NCBI RefSeq assembly: GCF_004795855.1
Contig: NZ_CP039252.1
Span: 1,240,001-1,304,000 of the forward strand
DNA length: 64,000 nt
Reading direction: 5' to 3'
Origin: Hydrogenophaga sp. PAMC20947
GTDB taxonomy: Bacteria; Pseudomonadota; Gammaproteobacteria; Burkholderiales; Burkholderiaceae_C
Shown: in pieces, positions 1 to 11,233 of the stretch
Numbering within the stretch: the first letter of the stretch is position 1
How the letters are laid out: every line of letters begins with the position of its first letter
Notes under the pieces: model-generated
The model's database searches: none
What the model saw: the letters and a program-made list of their open reading frames with translations, nothing else
Told to the model about the DNA's origin: nothing
Translations under genes and position numbers: made by a program

Positions 1-2
1 GC

Positions 3-842
3 ATGCTGGAGGCTTCTTACGAAGAGTTGGACAGCACTTTCATGGTGGCGGTCACGGTGTTTTCCGCGTTGTTGGAGATGCGGGAGACCAACACGGGACA
101 CTCGCGCCGTGTTGCCGATCTGGCGCGCAACACCGCCAAACGCCTGGGTTTGTCGGACCGGGAGGTGCGTGACGTTTACCTGGCTTCCTTGGTGCACGAT
201 GTGGGGAAAATCGGGTTCCCAGACAGCATGATGGGCAAACCGTTGTCGATGTACACGCCGGAGGAGACCATGCGCTACCGCCGTCACCCTGTGGATGGTG
301 AAACGGCGCTCATGCCTTTAAGCCAACTGCAGGGCGCCGCGCGGATTGTGCGCCAACACCACGAACGGTTCGATGGCAAAGGCTTTCCCGAAGGATTGTC
401 GGGATTGGAAATTTCGATCGGTGCACGCATTGTGGCGCCGGCCAGCGATCTGGATGCGCTCATGCACGGCGGTCTGGGCAGCTCCAAGATCAAGATCGAC
501 CAGGCTCGCCAAATGCTCCAGGGTGGCATTGACACGCGGTATGAGCGGCGGGTGGTTGAGGCGCTGCTGGAAGTCTTGGCGGAAGCTGAGGCGGCGGCCA
601 AGGCAGATGTGCAGATAGAGGCACACGCGCTTCGACCAGGCATGGTGCTGGCGCGGGACCTGATGTCCAGCCAGGGCGCCATTCTTCTGGCGGTTGGCTA
701 TGTGTTCGACGAACGCATCATCAAACAGATTTCGGATTTCTCGCGCCGGGAAGGCGTACAGCTGAAACTGCATGTGCGGCAAGACTCGCTTCAACCACAT
801 CCGTCTACAGCGGGCCCCAGGCCATCGAAAGACCACCTATGA
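3..842 (+). CDS. HD-GYP domain c-di-GMP phosphodiesterase (5' end probably outside window)
   Basis: Likely hydrolyses cyclic di-GMP in the cytoplasm. The HD motif (LVHDVGK, His65-Asp66) and the signature HHERFDGKGFP at about residues 119-129 are visible, with GFP in place of the canonical GYP. The C-terminal part (RPGMVLARDL and following) matches the tail common in RpfG-type proteins. RpfG proteins normally carry an N-terminal receiver, so this frame probably begins upstream of base 1 and the first ATG at base 3 need not be the start. The stop overlaps the next gene by 4 bp, marking it as the first visible gene of a five-gene signalling operon. The domain call is secure; the full architecture is unknown. 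Confidence 0.85.
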   Translation: MLEASYEELDSTFMVAVTVFSALLEMRETNTGHSRRVADLARNTAKRLGLSDREVRDVYLASLVHDVGKIGFPDSMMGKPLSMYTPEETMRYRRHPVDGETALMPLSQLQGAARIVRQHHERFDGKGFPEGLSGLEISIGARIVAPASDLDALMHGGLGSSKIKIDQARQMLQGGIDTRYERRVVEALLEVLAEAEAAAKADVQIEAHALRPGMVLARDLMSSQGAILLAVGYVFDERIIKQISDFSRREGVQLKLHVRQDSLQPHPSTAGPRPSKDHL

Positions 843-3004
843 ACGCTTCATCGCTTCGCCATTTTGATGCACGTGCGCAGAGCGTCCATGAGCTGGTCAA
901 TGCGGTCGCCGTGCCGATGGCTGTCCACGCAGGTGGCCCCATCATCGCGGCCAATGAGGCGTTTTGTCGGCTGGTGTCGAGATCCGAAGAAGCCTTGGGG
1001 CAACTTGCATTTGGCGATCTGTTGGGGGAGGACGATCGCGATGCGATCGTGGAGATTTGTCGCACGTGTCTGGATGGTTTGGGCCTGCCGCCAGTGACCT
1101 CTGGTGTTTTGCTGACACCCGATGGTGGCGAACGGCCAGTGGAGATGCATGCGCGCCCGGTGAACCTTGGGGGAACGCCAGCCGTGGTGATGACCTGCGT
1201 CGATCAAAGCGACATTCTCCATACCCAGACCAGCCTGATCGCCTTGAGCGGCATGCTGCGGCAAATTGTTGATGGGGCGCCGCTGGCCTCGTTTGTGATG
1301 GACCACAATCATCGCATCACCCACTGGAATACGGCTTGCGAGCGGTTGACGGGTTTGCCACGGCAGAAGGTGCTCGGGTCGAGGGAGGCATGGCGTGCGT
1401 TTTATGACGACGAGCGGCCATTGTTGGCCGACTTGATTGTTGACGGCGTCAGCGAAGCCGCCATCTTGGCGTTCTATGGCGATACCGCCCACCCCTCCAA
1501 AACCGTGCCCGGAGGGTTTGAGGTAGAAACTTTTTTCCCGCAATTTGGCCCACAGGGTGCAGAGGGCGCCTGGCTTTCTTTCACCGCAGCCCCGTTGCGC
1601 GATGCCGAGGGCCAGATCATTGGTGCCATCGAGACATTGCAGGATGTGAGCGTGCGGCGCCAGTCCGAAGAAGAACTGTTGAATCACCGCAATGATCTGG
1701 AAGAGCTGGTCAAGCAGCGGTCGGCGGAGCTGGCTTCAACCGCCCGTGAGCTGGAACGCTTTGTGTCGAGCTCCCCGGTGGGCGTGGCCTATTCTTCGGC
1801 AGGCAAGATCCAACGGGTCAACGCCGCGATGGCGGAAATGTTTGGCTATTCACAAGAAGCCATGACGGGCATGTCGGGTCGAAAAATCTACCTCTCCGAG
1901 GAAGACTTTGCCAGTCTGGGGCAGTTGGCCGGGAGACAACTGAGCATGGGCGAGCCGCTGCAGCATGAAATGTGGCTTCGGCATGCGGATGGTCGTGCCA
2001 TCTGGGTTCAGATAGACGCCCATGTTGCCGACCGGGAAGACACCGCTCAGGGCACTTGGTGGATGATGCGGGACCGCACGGAAATACGCACCGCCCAAGA
2101 GCAGCTGGAGGCCAGGTTCGAGGAGCTGCGCGCCATCAATGGCCGTCTTGAAGAGGCACAGAACCAGTTGCTGCAGCAGGACAAAATGGCCTCGATCGGT
2201 CAGCTCGCGGCTGGCGTAGCACATGAGATCAACAACCCGATCGGGTTTGTCAGCTCCAACCTCAACTCTTTGCGTCAGTATGTTGATGGCTTGCTCTCGC
2301 TGAGCACAGCGTATGAAGCTGCTCTGGCCGCACCTGGTGACCCGTTGGTTGCGGCGGCCTTGGCTGCCAAGCGAGAAGAGGTAGAAATTGAATACCTTCG
2401 AGAAGACTTGCCACAACTGCTGGACGAATGCGGCGACGGACTGGGACGGGTGAAAAAAATCGTCCAGGATCTGAAAGATTTCTCGCGTGTGGATCAGGCC
2501 AACTGGCAAGAAGCGGATCTCAATGTGGGGCTAGAGTCCACTTTGAATGTGGTGCGCCACGAGGTCAAATACAAGGCGGAAGTCATCAAGGAACTGGCTT
2601 CGCTGCCACCCGTGATTTGTCTCGCAGCGCAGTTGAATCAGGTGTTCATGAACCTGATTGTCAACGCAGCCCACGCCATTCCCGATCAGGGCACCATTAC
2701 TTTGTCGTCGGGGACCCAAAGCAAGTGGGCTTGGGTGCAGGTTGAAGACACAGGTTGTGGCATGTCGGAAGCGGTGCAGCGGCGGGTTTTTGAACCGTTT
2801 TACACGACCAAGGATGTGGGCAAGGGCACCGGCCTGGGGCTCTCCCTGTCATTTTCCATTGTGCAAAAACATGGCGGTGCCATCCGTGTGCGTTCGGAAC
2901 CTGGCAAGGGTACGGCATTCCGGGTTTGGCTACCGATCGCCGGGCCAGAGTCGCTGGCCACAGGCGAGATCCCGCCAACGTGGAAAGATGTGGTGACCAC
3001 ATGA
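839..3004 (+). CDS. Multi-PAS sensor histidine kinase
   Basis: 721-residue predicted cytoplasmic kinase with no obvious membrane segment. It has PAS-like regions at about 20-125, 140-275 and 300-425, joined by short coiled coils. The phosphoacceptor box is AAGVAHEINNP with His462, of the HPK4-like HEINNP type. A HATPase domain spans about 590-705, with the N-box region, DTGCGM and the GKGTGLGLSLS lid. It overlaps the HD-GYP gene by 4 bp (ATGA) and the following EAL-receiver gene by 4 bp, so translational coupling is likely. No receiver is fused; the receivers at 3001-4668 and 5620-6195 are the natural partners. The signal sensed cannot be told from sequence. Confidence 0.88.
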   Translation: MNASSLRHFDARAQSVHELVNAVAVPMAVHAGGPIIAANEAFCRLVSRSEEALGQLAFGDLLGEDDRDAIVEICRTCLDGLGLPPVTSGVLLTPDGGERPVEMHARPVNLGGTPAVVMTCVDQSDILHTQTSLIALSGMLRQIVDGAPLASFVMDHNHRITHWNTACERLTGLPRQKVLGSREAWRAFYDDERPLLADLIVDGVSEAAILAFYGDTAHPSKTVPGGFEVETFFPQFGPQGAEGAWLSFTAAPLRDAEGQIIGAIETLQDVSVRRQSEEELLNHRNDLEELVKQRSAELASTARELERFVSSSPVGVAYSSAGKIQRVNAAMAEMFGYSQEAMTGMSGRKIYLSEEDFASLGQLAGRQLSMGEPLQHEMWLRHADGRAIWVQIDAHVADREDTAQGTWWMMRDRTEIRTAQEQLEARFEELRAINGRLEEAQNQLLQQDKMASIGQLAAGVAHEINNPIGFVSSNLNSLRQYVDGLLSLSTAYEAALAAPGDPLVAAALAAKREEVEIEYLREDLPQLLDECGDGLGRVKKIVQDLKDFSRVDQANWQEADLNVGLESTLNVVRHEVKYKAEVIKELASLPPVICLAAQLNQVFMNLIVNAAHAIPDQGTITLSSGTQSKWAWVQVEDTGCGMSEAVQRRVFEPFYTTKDVGKGTGLGLSLSFSIVQKHGGAIRVRSEPGKGTAFRVWLPIAGPESLATGEIPPTWKDVVTT

Positions 3005-4668
3005 CGACGGAAACCGTTGATCCAGTCCGCCGAGAGGCCTTGCTAAAGGCCCTCCCACAGGCGCTCTTGCGCAATGAGTGGGCGCTCAGCTACCATCCTC
3101 AACGCTGCCTGGTTCAGGGCAAAGTAGTTGGCGCAGCAGTTCAGGTCAATTGGGTATCCCCGACCCACGGGAACCTGAGCGCTGAGCTGCTTTTGCCTCT
3201 GATGGCCGAGGCTGGCCTGATCGATGAATTCAGTCGATGCGTGTTGCTCAAAGCTTGCGACCAGATGGTTCGATGGCAGGCGATTCAGCAGACCTCCATG
3301 CGGATCTGCATCGAGATGGGATCACATCAATGCGCTTCTCCTGCCTTGGCTGGCATGGTGGCCGAAGTGCTTGAAGAGACGGGTGTTCCGGCGGCCTTGC
3401 TGGCGATCGGCATACAGGCCCCCACGCTTCATAACCACCCTGCTGCCTTGGCAGCGTCACTGACGGCGCTGCGTGGGCTGGGGGTGGAAATCGTGGCGCA
3501 AGGATTCTGCTCGGAGCTGTCTCACCTGGACAGTTTGTGCAGTCATCCCGTCGATCGGGTACACCTGAGCCCTGCACTGATTCAAGGCCTTGTGGCCGAT
3601 GGTGTGAGTGCGAAGGTCAGCGGCGCTTTGATTGAAATGGCCCATGGACTGGGCTGGCAAGTGCTGGCAGATGGTGTTGTGACGCAGACTCAGCTGGATA
3701 TCCTCGTGGGCCAGGGTTGTGATCAGGCGCAAGGAGACTTCCTTGGACATGCCGTCGATGGCGATGACTTCGAGTCATTGCTTTTTGCGAGCCTTGAAGT
3801 CACTGGCAAACTGGAAGTGAGCCGGGCTGGCCAACGAACTTTGTTGCTGGTCGACGATGAGGAAAACATCGTGTCCTCGCTCAAGCGCCTGTTTCGCCGG
3901 GATGGCTATCGAATATTGACGGCCAACAGCGGCGCCGAAGCACTGGAGGTGCTGGCCGCCAACGACGTGAATGTGATCCTTTCTGACCAGCGAATGCCTG
4001 GCATGACGGGCGTTGAGTTCTTGAGGCAGGCCAAGGTGATGTGTCCCGCAAGTGTGCGCATCACCTTGTCGGGCTACACCGATCTGCAATCCATCATTGA
4101 TGCGGTCAACGAGGGCGCCGTCTACAAGTTTTTGACGAAACCTTGGGAAGATGCCCGCTTGCGTGAGCACGTGACCCAGGCATTTGAACAGTTTGAACTG
4201 GCCAGCGAAAATGTGCGCCTGGGTATGGAGGTGCGCGCCATCAACCGGGATCTGGCCAGTGCCAATCACAGGCTGGAGCGCATGGTGATCAGTGCCGACG
4301 AGCGCAGGCGTGCCATGCAAAGTGCTGCAGGTGCGTCCAGGGACATGCTCGATCTGATCCCGGTGTCCATCTTTGGTGTGGGGTCTGAGGGCATTTTGGC
4401 CTACGCCAACCGTTGCGCCATCAGCGAATGGCCAGAGTTCGCTTCTGCGCTGGGCGAAGAGCCGGAAGAGCAGCTCACAGCATTGATGGACAAGCTGAAT
4501 GAAGACGCCGCCTGCCAGGTGCCACAAGGGGTCTCGCTGGGGCTTTCGGGGCGCCGGGTGACTGCCTGGAAACGCACACTAACGGGCGCACAAGGCGAGT
4601 TGGGGTCCTTGATTATTCTCCACGCCAATCCAACGGCTCCCGTGGGCGAAATGGAGTTGTCGGCATGA
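3001..4668 (+). CDS. Degenerate EAL domain fused to a response-regulator receiver
   Basis: 555 residues, starting at the ATG that overlaps the kinase stop (ATGA). Residues about 12-255 have the fold signature of an EAL domain, but the catalytic motifs are lost: the EAL tripeptide reads VQV, the DDFGTG region reads AQGFCSE, and the usual AEGVET reads ADGVVT. Residues about 277-395 are a receiver with TLLLVDDEEN, phosphoacceptor Asp329 (ILSDQRMPG) and the KPW lysine. A coiled coil and a PAS-like C-terminus follow. Having the receiver after the EAL region is unusual. It is probably a c-di-GMP sensor or scaffold rather than an active phosphodiesterase, controlled by the adjacent kinase. An alternative upstream start at 2926 would overlap the kinase by 79 bp and is less likely. 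Confidence 0.82.
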   Translation: MTTETVDPVRREALLKALPQALLRNEWALSYHPQRCLVQGKVVGAAVQVNWVSPTHGNLSAELLLPLMAEAGLIDEFSRCVLLKACDQMVRWQAIQQTSMRICIEMGSHQCASPALAGMVAEVLEETGVPAALLAIGIQAPTLHNHPAALAASLTALRGLGVEIVAQGFCSELSHLDSLCSHPVDRVHLSPALIQGLVADGVSAKVSGALIEMAHGLGWQVLADGVVTQTQLDILVGQGCDQAQGDFLGHAVDGDDFESLLFASLEVTGKLEVSRAGQRTLLLVDDEENIVSSLKRLFRRDGYRILTANSGAEALEVLAANDVNVILSDQRMPGMTGVEFLRQAKVMCPASVRITLSGYTDLQSIIDAVNEGAVYKFLTKPWEDARLREHVTQAFEQFELASENVRLGMEVRAINRDLASANHRLERMVISADERRRAMQSAAGASRDMLDLIPVSIFGVGSEGILAYANRCAISEWPEFASALGEEPEEQLTALMDKLNEDAACQVPQGVSLGLSGRRVTAWKRTLTGAQGELGSLIILHANPTAPVGEMELSA

Positions 4669-4732
4669 GTCCATGCACCTCTTCGTTTGGCCTGGGAGGT
4701 GGGTCGTGTCCTGGCTGCCCGGAGGCCTGCAC

Positions 4733-5599
4733 ATGATCGCCGCGTCGAACGAGATCCAGTTGACCGAGCCACCCGACAGCAAGGTGCTGGCGCGTTGCAT
4801 CGGGGAACTTCCGGCTTTGCCTCTGGCCTTGATGGTGGCGGTCCAAGCGCTGAGCAGTGACGATTTGCCTGCCAGCGCCTGCGTGGACGCCGTCGAGCGC
4901 GATCAGTCTTTGGCCGTGCGTTTGCTGCGACTGGCCAACTCTGCTTTCTATGGCGCCCGAGGGCACGTGGCGAGCGTCGAAGACGCGGTCGGCATGCTGG
5001 GTTTAAGAACCGTCGCCAGCGTGGTAGCCGCAGTTTCCATGCGGTCGACATTGGCCCTTGTACCCTGCAACGGGTTTTGTTTTGAGACGTACTGGCGGCA
5101 TGCCCTGACGACCGCAATATTGGCGCGCGAGCTCGCGCGGCAAGCGGTGCTGGATCCGGGGGAAGCCTTTCTGGCCGGTTTGCTTCACGATGTCGGTCAG
5201 TTGCTCCTGGTCGTCGCCCATGCCGACTGGGCTGAACGTGCATTGCAAATGAGCCACGATGAGCAGATCGATCTGTGTGAGGCTGAGCGCAGGTTGATTG
5301 GCGTGGGACACGACGAAGTGGGCGCTGAAGTGATGCGCCATTGGCACTTCCCGGAGAGGCTGGTTGATGCGGTTGCCGCGCACCATGTACCGCTGCCAGC
5401 GTCACCTGGAGATCGCATGTCCCTGTCGGCACTGGTTCACCTGGCTGATCTGCTGGCTCATCACATGGACGCCGAGGATGGCGTGCCATTTTCAGTCGGC
5501 GAGCGGCCTGACTGGGACAGTCTGTGTGTGGATGAAGCGTTTTTGTCTTCCTTGCTGGAGCGCACCAAGAACGAGCTCTCCGTGTTCGAATCTGCTTGA
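4733..5599 (+). CDS. HDOD domain protein
   Basis: 288 residues. The start at 4733 is chosen because GGAGG at 4721-4725 sits seven bases upstream; an in-frame ATG at 4673 lacks this. The HDOD domain begins with a typical LPALPLALM stretch, continues through LLRLANSAFYG, and contains LLHDVGQLLL. HDOD domains resemble HD phosphodiesterases but usually lack activity and are found in bacterial signalling and stress regulation. It lies 64 bp after the EAL-receiver gene and 20 bp before the next receiver, so it belongs to the same operon. The likely role is an output or scaffold module of this phosphorelay and c-di-GMP group. Confidence 0.85.
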   Translation: MIAASNEIQLTEPPDSKVLARCIGELPALPLALMVAVQALSSDDLPASACVDAVERDQSLAVRLLRLANSAFYGARGHVASVEDAVGMLGLRTVASVVAAVSMRSTLALVPCNGFCFETYWRHALTTAILARELARQAVLDPGEAFLAGLLHDVGQLLLVVAHADWAERALQMSHDEQIDLCEAERRLIGVGHDEVGAEVMRHWHFPERLVDAVAAHHVPLPASPGDRMSLSALVHLADLLAHHMDAEDGVPFSVGERPDWDSLCVDEAFLSSLLERTKNELSVFESA

Positions 5600-5619
5600 C
5601 GCCATGATCAGGAATCACC

Positions 5620-6195
5620 ATGCACGCTGCTAATTCCCCACGAATTCTGTTGGTCGATGACGAACACTCCATTGTTCGCGCGTTGACCCGGGCGCTGAAG
5701 CAGGCATTCACGGGCACATTGCAGATTGAATCCTGCACCTGCGGGGCAGATGCTCTTGAACTCCTGCTTGGCCGGCGATTCGATGTCATCGTCAGTGACC
5801 TTCGCATGCCTGGCATGGGAGGCATGGAGCTGCTCGAACGCGCAGCTGCTCTTCAGCCCGATTGCGTCAGAATGATTCTGACCGGCACTTCAGACTTTGG
5901 GACCGCTCAACAAGCCCTCAACGGGTTTGGTGTGTACCGCTATCTGACAAAACCTTGGGAAACCGACGATCTCATTGCGCACGTCGGTGCGGCCGTGAAG
6001 CACGGCCAGCTGTTGCGCGCGCAGCGAGATCAGGCCCTGGAGTGGGCGGCGAGCCAAGGCAAAGTCAGTCCTCAAGATGTAGAACGCCAACGCCTTGAGT
6101 CCATGGAGCCAGGCATCACCAGGGTGGAATGGGACGAAGATGGTTGCCTGGTATTGCAGGCTTGGGACGACAAAGGATCCACGTTCTCCTTCTGA
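5620..6195 (+). CDS. Response regulator receiver protein
   Basis: 191 residues. The receiver spans about residues 7-125 with acidic pair LVDDE, phosphoacceptor Asp60 (VIVSDLRMPG), the conserved Thr and the YLTKPW lysine. It closely resembles the receiver in the EAL-receiver protein of the same operon and receivers of RpfG-type proteins. The C-terminal 60 residues show no recognised output domain, so it may act by protein contact with the HDOD or HD-GYP proteins. It is the last gene of the signalling operon; the following gene starts 66 bp downstream and has an unrelated function. Confidence 0.87.
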   Translation: MHAANSPRILLVDDEHSIVRALTRALKQAFTGTLQIESCTCGADALELLLGRRFDVIVSDLRMPGMGGMELLERAAALQPDCVRMILTGTSDFGTAQQALNGFGVYRYLTKPWETDDLIAHVGAAVKHGQLLRAQRDQALEWAASQGKVSPQDVERQRLESMEPGITRVEWDEDGCLVLQAWDDKGSTFSF

Positions 6196-6261
6196 GCGGT
6201 TCGTCCGGCCTGCTGACCATCGGACAAAGCGGATACAGTGGTGGAAAAAGGTCCCCGCCCC

Positions 6262-6888
6262 ATGTATTTGCCCCCGCAATTCACCGCCAAAGACCGCCAA
6301 ACGGCCTGTGATGTGATGCGCACACATCCTTTTGCATCGCTCATTTCGACCGATGATGAAGGCTTGCCTTTTGTGACCCATATTCCTTTGCATCTGGTGG
6401 CCGATGACGCGATACCGTGGAAGCTGCTCGGTCATTGCGCCAGGCCCAATCCCCATTGGCGTTACCTGGAGGCCCGGCCACGTGCGGTTGTGACCTTTCT
6501 TGGCCCCCACGCCTATTTGTCGCCCAAGGTCTACCCCGATCTTGCGAGGGTCCCCACCTGGAATTATGTAGCGGTGCACGTCACGGTTGAGGCTCGAGTC
6601 ATCCATGAGCCCGAGGAGAAGGACGCCATGCTCAAGTCTTTGATCGGCGACCACGAGCCCCCTTACGCCGAGCAATGGCAGGGTCTGGGCAGTGATTTTG
6701 CCGAAAAAATGCTCAATGGCATCGTCGCATTTGAGCTGACGATCACGCAGTTGCAATGCAAGCTCAAGTTGAATCAACACCGCCCCGAGGCATTCGAAGC
6801 CACCTTGGAAGCTTATGACGCGGGCGATCAGTCGAGTCGTGCGCTGGCGACTTGGATGCGGCGCCTGAACAACTCAGCGAAGGGATAA
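6262..6888 (+). CDS. PaiB-like FMN-binding protein / negative transcriptional regulator family
   Basis: 208 residues, the usual length of the PaiB family, which adopts a split-barrel FMN-binding fold. Family features seen are MYLPPQF at the start, FVTHIPL, a NPHW-like segment, and FLGPHAYLSPKVY followed by PTWNYVAVHV, the region that contacts flavin. The ATG at 6262 is chosen over an in-frame GTG at 6238 because family proteins begin with this MYxPxxF segment. In Bacillus PaiB was described as a repressor of sporulation and protease genes; in Gram-negatives the role is mostly unknown and heme or flavin chemistry is possible. The next small gene starts 4 bp after the stop. Confidence 0.85.
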   Translation: MYLPPQFTAKDRQTACDVMRTHPFASLISTDDEGLPFVTHIPLHLVADDAIPWKLLGHCARPNPHWRYLEARPRAVVTFLGPHAYLSPKVYPDLARVPTWNYVAVHVTVEARVIHEPEEKDAMLKSLIGDHEPPYAEQWQGLGSDFAEKMLNGIVAFELTITQLQCKLKLNQHRPEAFEATLEAYDAGDQSSRALATWMRRLNNSAKG

Positions 6889-6892
6889 TCGG

Positions 6893-9419
<2,527 letters not shown>

Positions 9420-9455
9420 CGTCAGGAAGCGGAAGCGGGGAGAGTCTCGGCTGAT

Positions 9456-9788
9456 TCAGCGCCTAGCCTGGCAGGCATTGAGCATACTTTTGGGCAAGAG
9501 GCCCTGAAAACCGGGGGAGAGGTTTCGCACAGTTTCTACCGCGCGAACCTCGCCATGCAACTGACTGAGCACGGCCACCATCTCCGAGCGCGCGTACCAC
9601 AACGCATGCGCATCGTGCAGGTACAGCAACCGCTGCTTGAGCCTGGGGTTGAGCTCGGCGCCATCCGGCCCCAAGGCGGTCAACATGGCTTGTCGAACGG
9701 GCTCCAGAGCTTCAGGGGAATGCTTTCGCGCCTCCGAGCCTAGCAGCGCGGAGATGCTGTTACGCAATCCGGGTTTGATCCAACGCAT
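9456..9788 (-). CDS. Conserved hypothetical protein, helical
   Basis: 110 residues, transcribed toward the LD-carboxypeptidase gene. It is mainly helical by composition, with no signal peptide or membrane segment and no motif I recognise. The frame has normal codon use for the window and ends 37 bp from the convergent neighbour. It may be a small cytoplasmic protein restricted to related genera. Function unknown. Confidence 0.55.
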   Translation of the reverse strand: MRWIKPGLRNSISALLGSEARKHSPEALEPVRQAMLTALGPDGAELNPRLKQRLLYLHDAHALWYARSEMVAVLSQLHGEVRAVETVRNLSPGFQGLLPKSMLNACQARR

Positions 9789-10176
9789 GGGGATTTCCTC
9801 AACGACTTAATTTTTTGTAAGTCTCAGAATACGCCAGGCAGAGCCCTGGGGCAATCCTCGTATTTGCTTGAAGTCAAAAATACCACAGCGAAATCAGGCA
9901 CTTACCCGTCTTCCTTGAGACCCTGCATTGAAAGGGTGAGTACATTGTTCATAGTAATGCGCCTCTTCACAGCGGTTGGCGCCTTGGAATTAATGGAATC
10001 GGACGCCCGTTGGGCTTAACCCATGAATATCGACCCCAGAGCGGGTGTTTCCCTTGTATATCTGGCAGTGGTTTTGTGATATGTGTCACGAGTGGATCAA
10101 AAAAATCGGCTTAGCACATGGTAGGGAAGTACCCTAAAGCTTGTGTTGTAATTGATTGCAAAATGCAGAAAAAACC
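9789..10176. other. Intergenic region, no gene seen
   Basis: About 390 bp between divergently transcribed genes, with noticeably lower GC than the surroundings. It must hold the promoters of the hypothetical gene at 9456-9788 and the cyclase-FHA gene. No clear palindrome or hairpin stands out. Confidence 0.5.
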
Positions 10177-11121
10177 ATGGCAGAACTGACGATTGCTTTT
10201 GTTGATTTGACCGGCAGCGTGTCAGTTTTCGAGACGCTGGGCAATGACCGCGCGGCCAAGGCCGTGACCCAGCTGACCCAATGGATTGGCACGGTGGGTA
10301 TTGAGCACGGGGGTACTGTCGTCAAAATGTTGGGCGACGGTGTGTTGCTTTCGTTCAAGAGCAACCGGCTGGCGGTCGAATGCATGAGCCATATCCAGCA
10401 GGAGCATTCGGAGCGCGTGGCCCGCTGGCCGAACCGTCTCAAGCTGCTGATGCAAATTGGAATGGCCCGAGGGCAGGTGGTGCAGGTCGATGGCGATTGT
10501 TTTGGCGATGCCGTCAATGTCGCGTCGCGCCTCAGTGATCTGGCCGGGCCGGAGCAGATCCTGGTCAATGACAAGGTGATCCGCACGCTGGGTGCTCGAA
10601 ATGGGGTGCGCAGCCGCAGCCTGGGGCCCATGCGAATCAAGGGGCGGGTTGAATCTTGTGAGGTGTTTCGCATCGAATGGCAAAGTGAAATGCTATCCGA
10701 ATTCCTGACTTTGCCCGGCGACCTGCGCACTTTGAGCAAGTCCACCGAGTCGGTGTTTGGCGGCATAGAGCTGGGCTGGCTCGACGCGAGTCATTCCTTC
10801 AATTTGACAGATCTTCCAGTGAAAATCGGGCGTGTACCCGAAGCGAATTTCGTCATCAACGATCCGCGCGTTTCGCGCCTGCATGCGAGCATCGACATCC
10901 GGTCTGGGAATTACATGATCGAAGACACCAGCAGCTATGGCACCTGGGTCCGGTTTTCGCGGAACAAGAACGTCATTTCGTTGCGCCGCCAGGAGTGTCT
11001 TTTGCACAGCGACGGGGAGTTTTCGATGGGTGCGCCTTTCACCGATTTCAGCGCGCCCACCGTCAGCTTCAGGCTCGTTGATGGCAACGTCAAGCTGGGC
11101 CATGGCCCGCTGCGCGACTGA
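10177..11121 (+). CDS. Class III adenylate/guanylate cyclase with C-terminal FHA domain
   Basis: 314 residues from the ATG at 10177; a TTG at 10156 is an alternative with no better ribosome site. Residues about 3-165 form a class III cyclase catalytic domain with the metal-binding aspartates Asp10 (FVDLTGS) and Asp54 (MLGDGVLLSF) and the DAVNVASRL segment that carries the transition-state residues. Residues about 210-305 are an FHA domain with KIGR, VSRLHAS and SSYGTWV, the phosphothreonine-binding loop residues. The product (cAMP or cGMP) cannot be decided by eye. The fusion suggests cyclase activity steered by a phosphorylated partner. A cAMP product could matter for the Crp/Fnr-type regulators in this window, but that is only inference. 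Confidence 0.87.
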   Translation: MAELTIAFVDLTGSVSVFETLGNDRAAKAVTQLTQWIGTVGIEHGGTVVKMLGDGVLLSFKSNRLAVECMSHIQQEHSERVARWPNRLKLLMQIGMARGQVVQVDGDCFGDAVNVASRLSDLAGPEQILVNDKVIRTLGARNGVRSRSLGPMRIKGRVESCEVFRIEWQSEMLSEFLTLPGDLRTLSKSTESVFGGIELGWLDASHSFNLTDLPVKIGRVPEANFVINDPRVSRLHASIDIRSGNYMIEDTSSYGTWVRFSRNKNVISLRRQECLLHSDGEFSMGAPFTDFSAPTVSFRLVDGNVKLGHGPLRD

Positions 11122-11233
11122 ACTTCCTCGACTGAAGTCGACCTCGGGTTTTTCAAACCTTGACGGCGGCTGGCGCCCTTGACGCGGATCAAACCTCCCA
11201 CGTGGCAATATGCGGCCATACGAGGAGATACAC

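Noticed and set aside
4401..5825. 474-residue minus-strand frame opposite the HDOD gene
   Set aside because: Arg/Pro/Ser-rich shadow frame crossing several real plus-strand genes.
11128..11141. Terminator after the cyclase-FHA gene (TCGACT-GA-AGTCGA)
   Set aside because: A 2-nt loop is too small for a stable hairpin; the following T-run alone is not enough.
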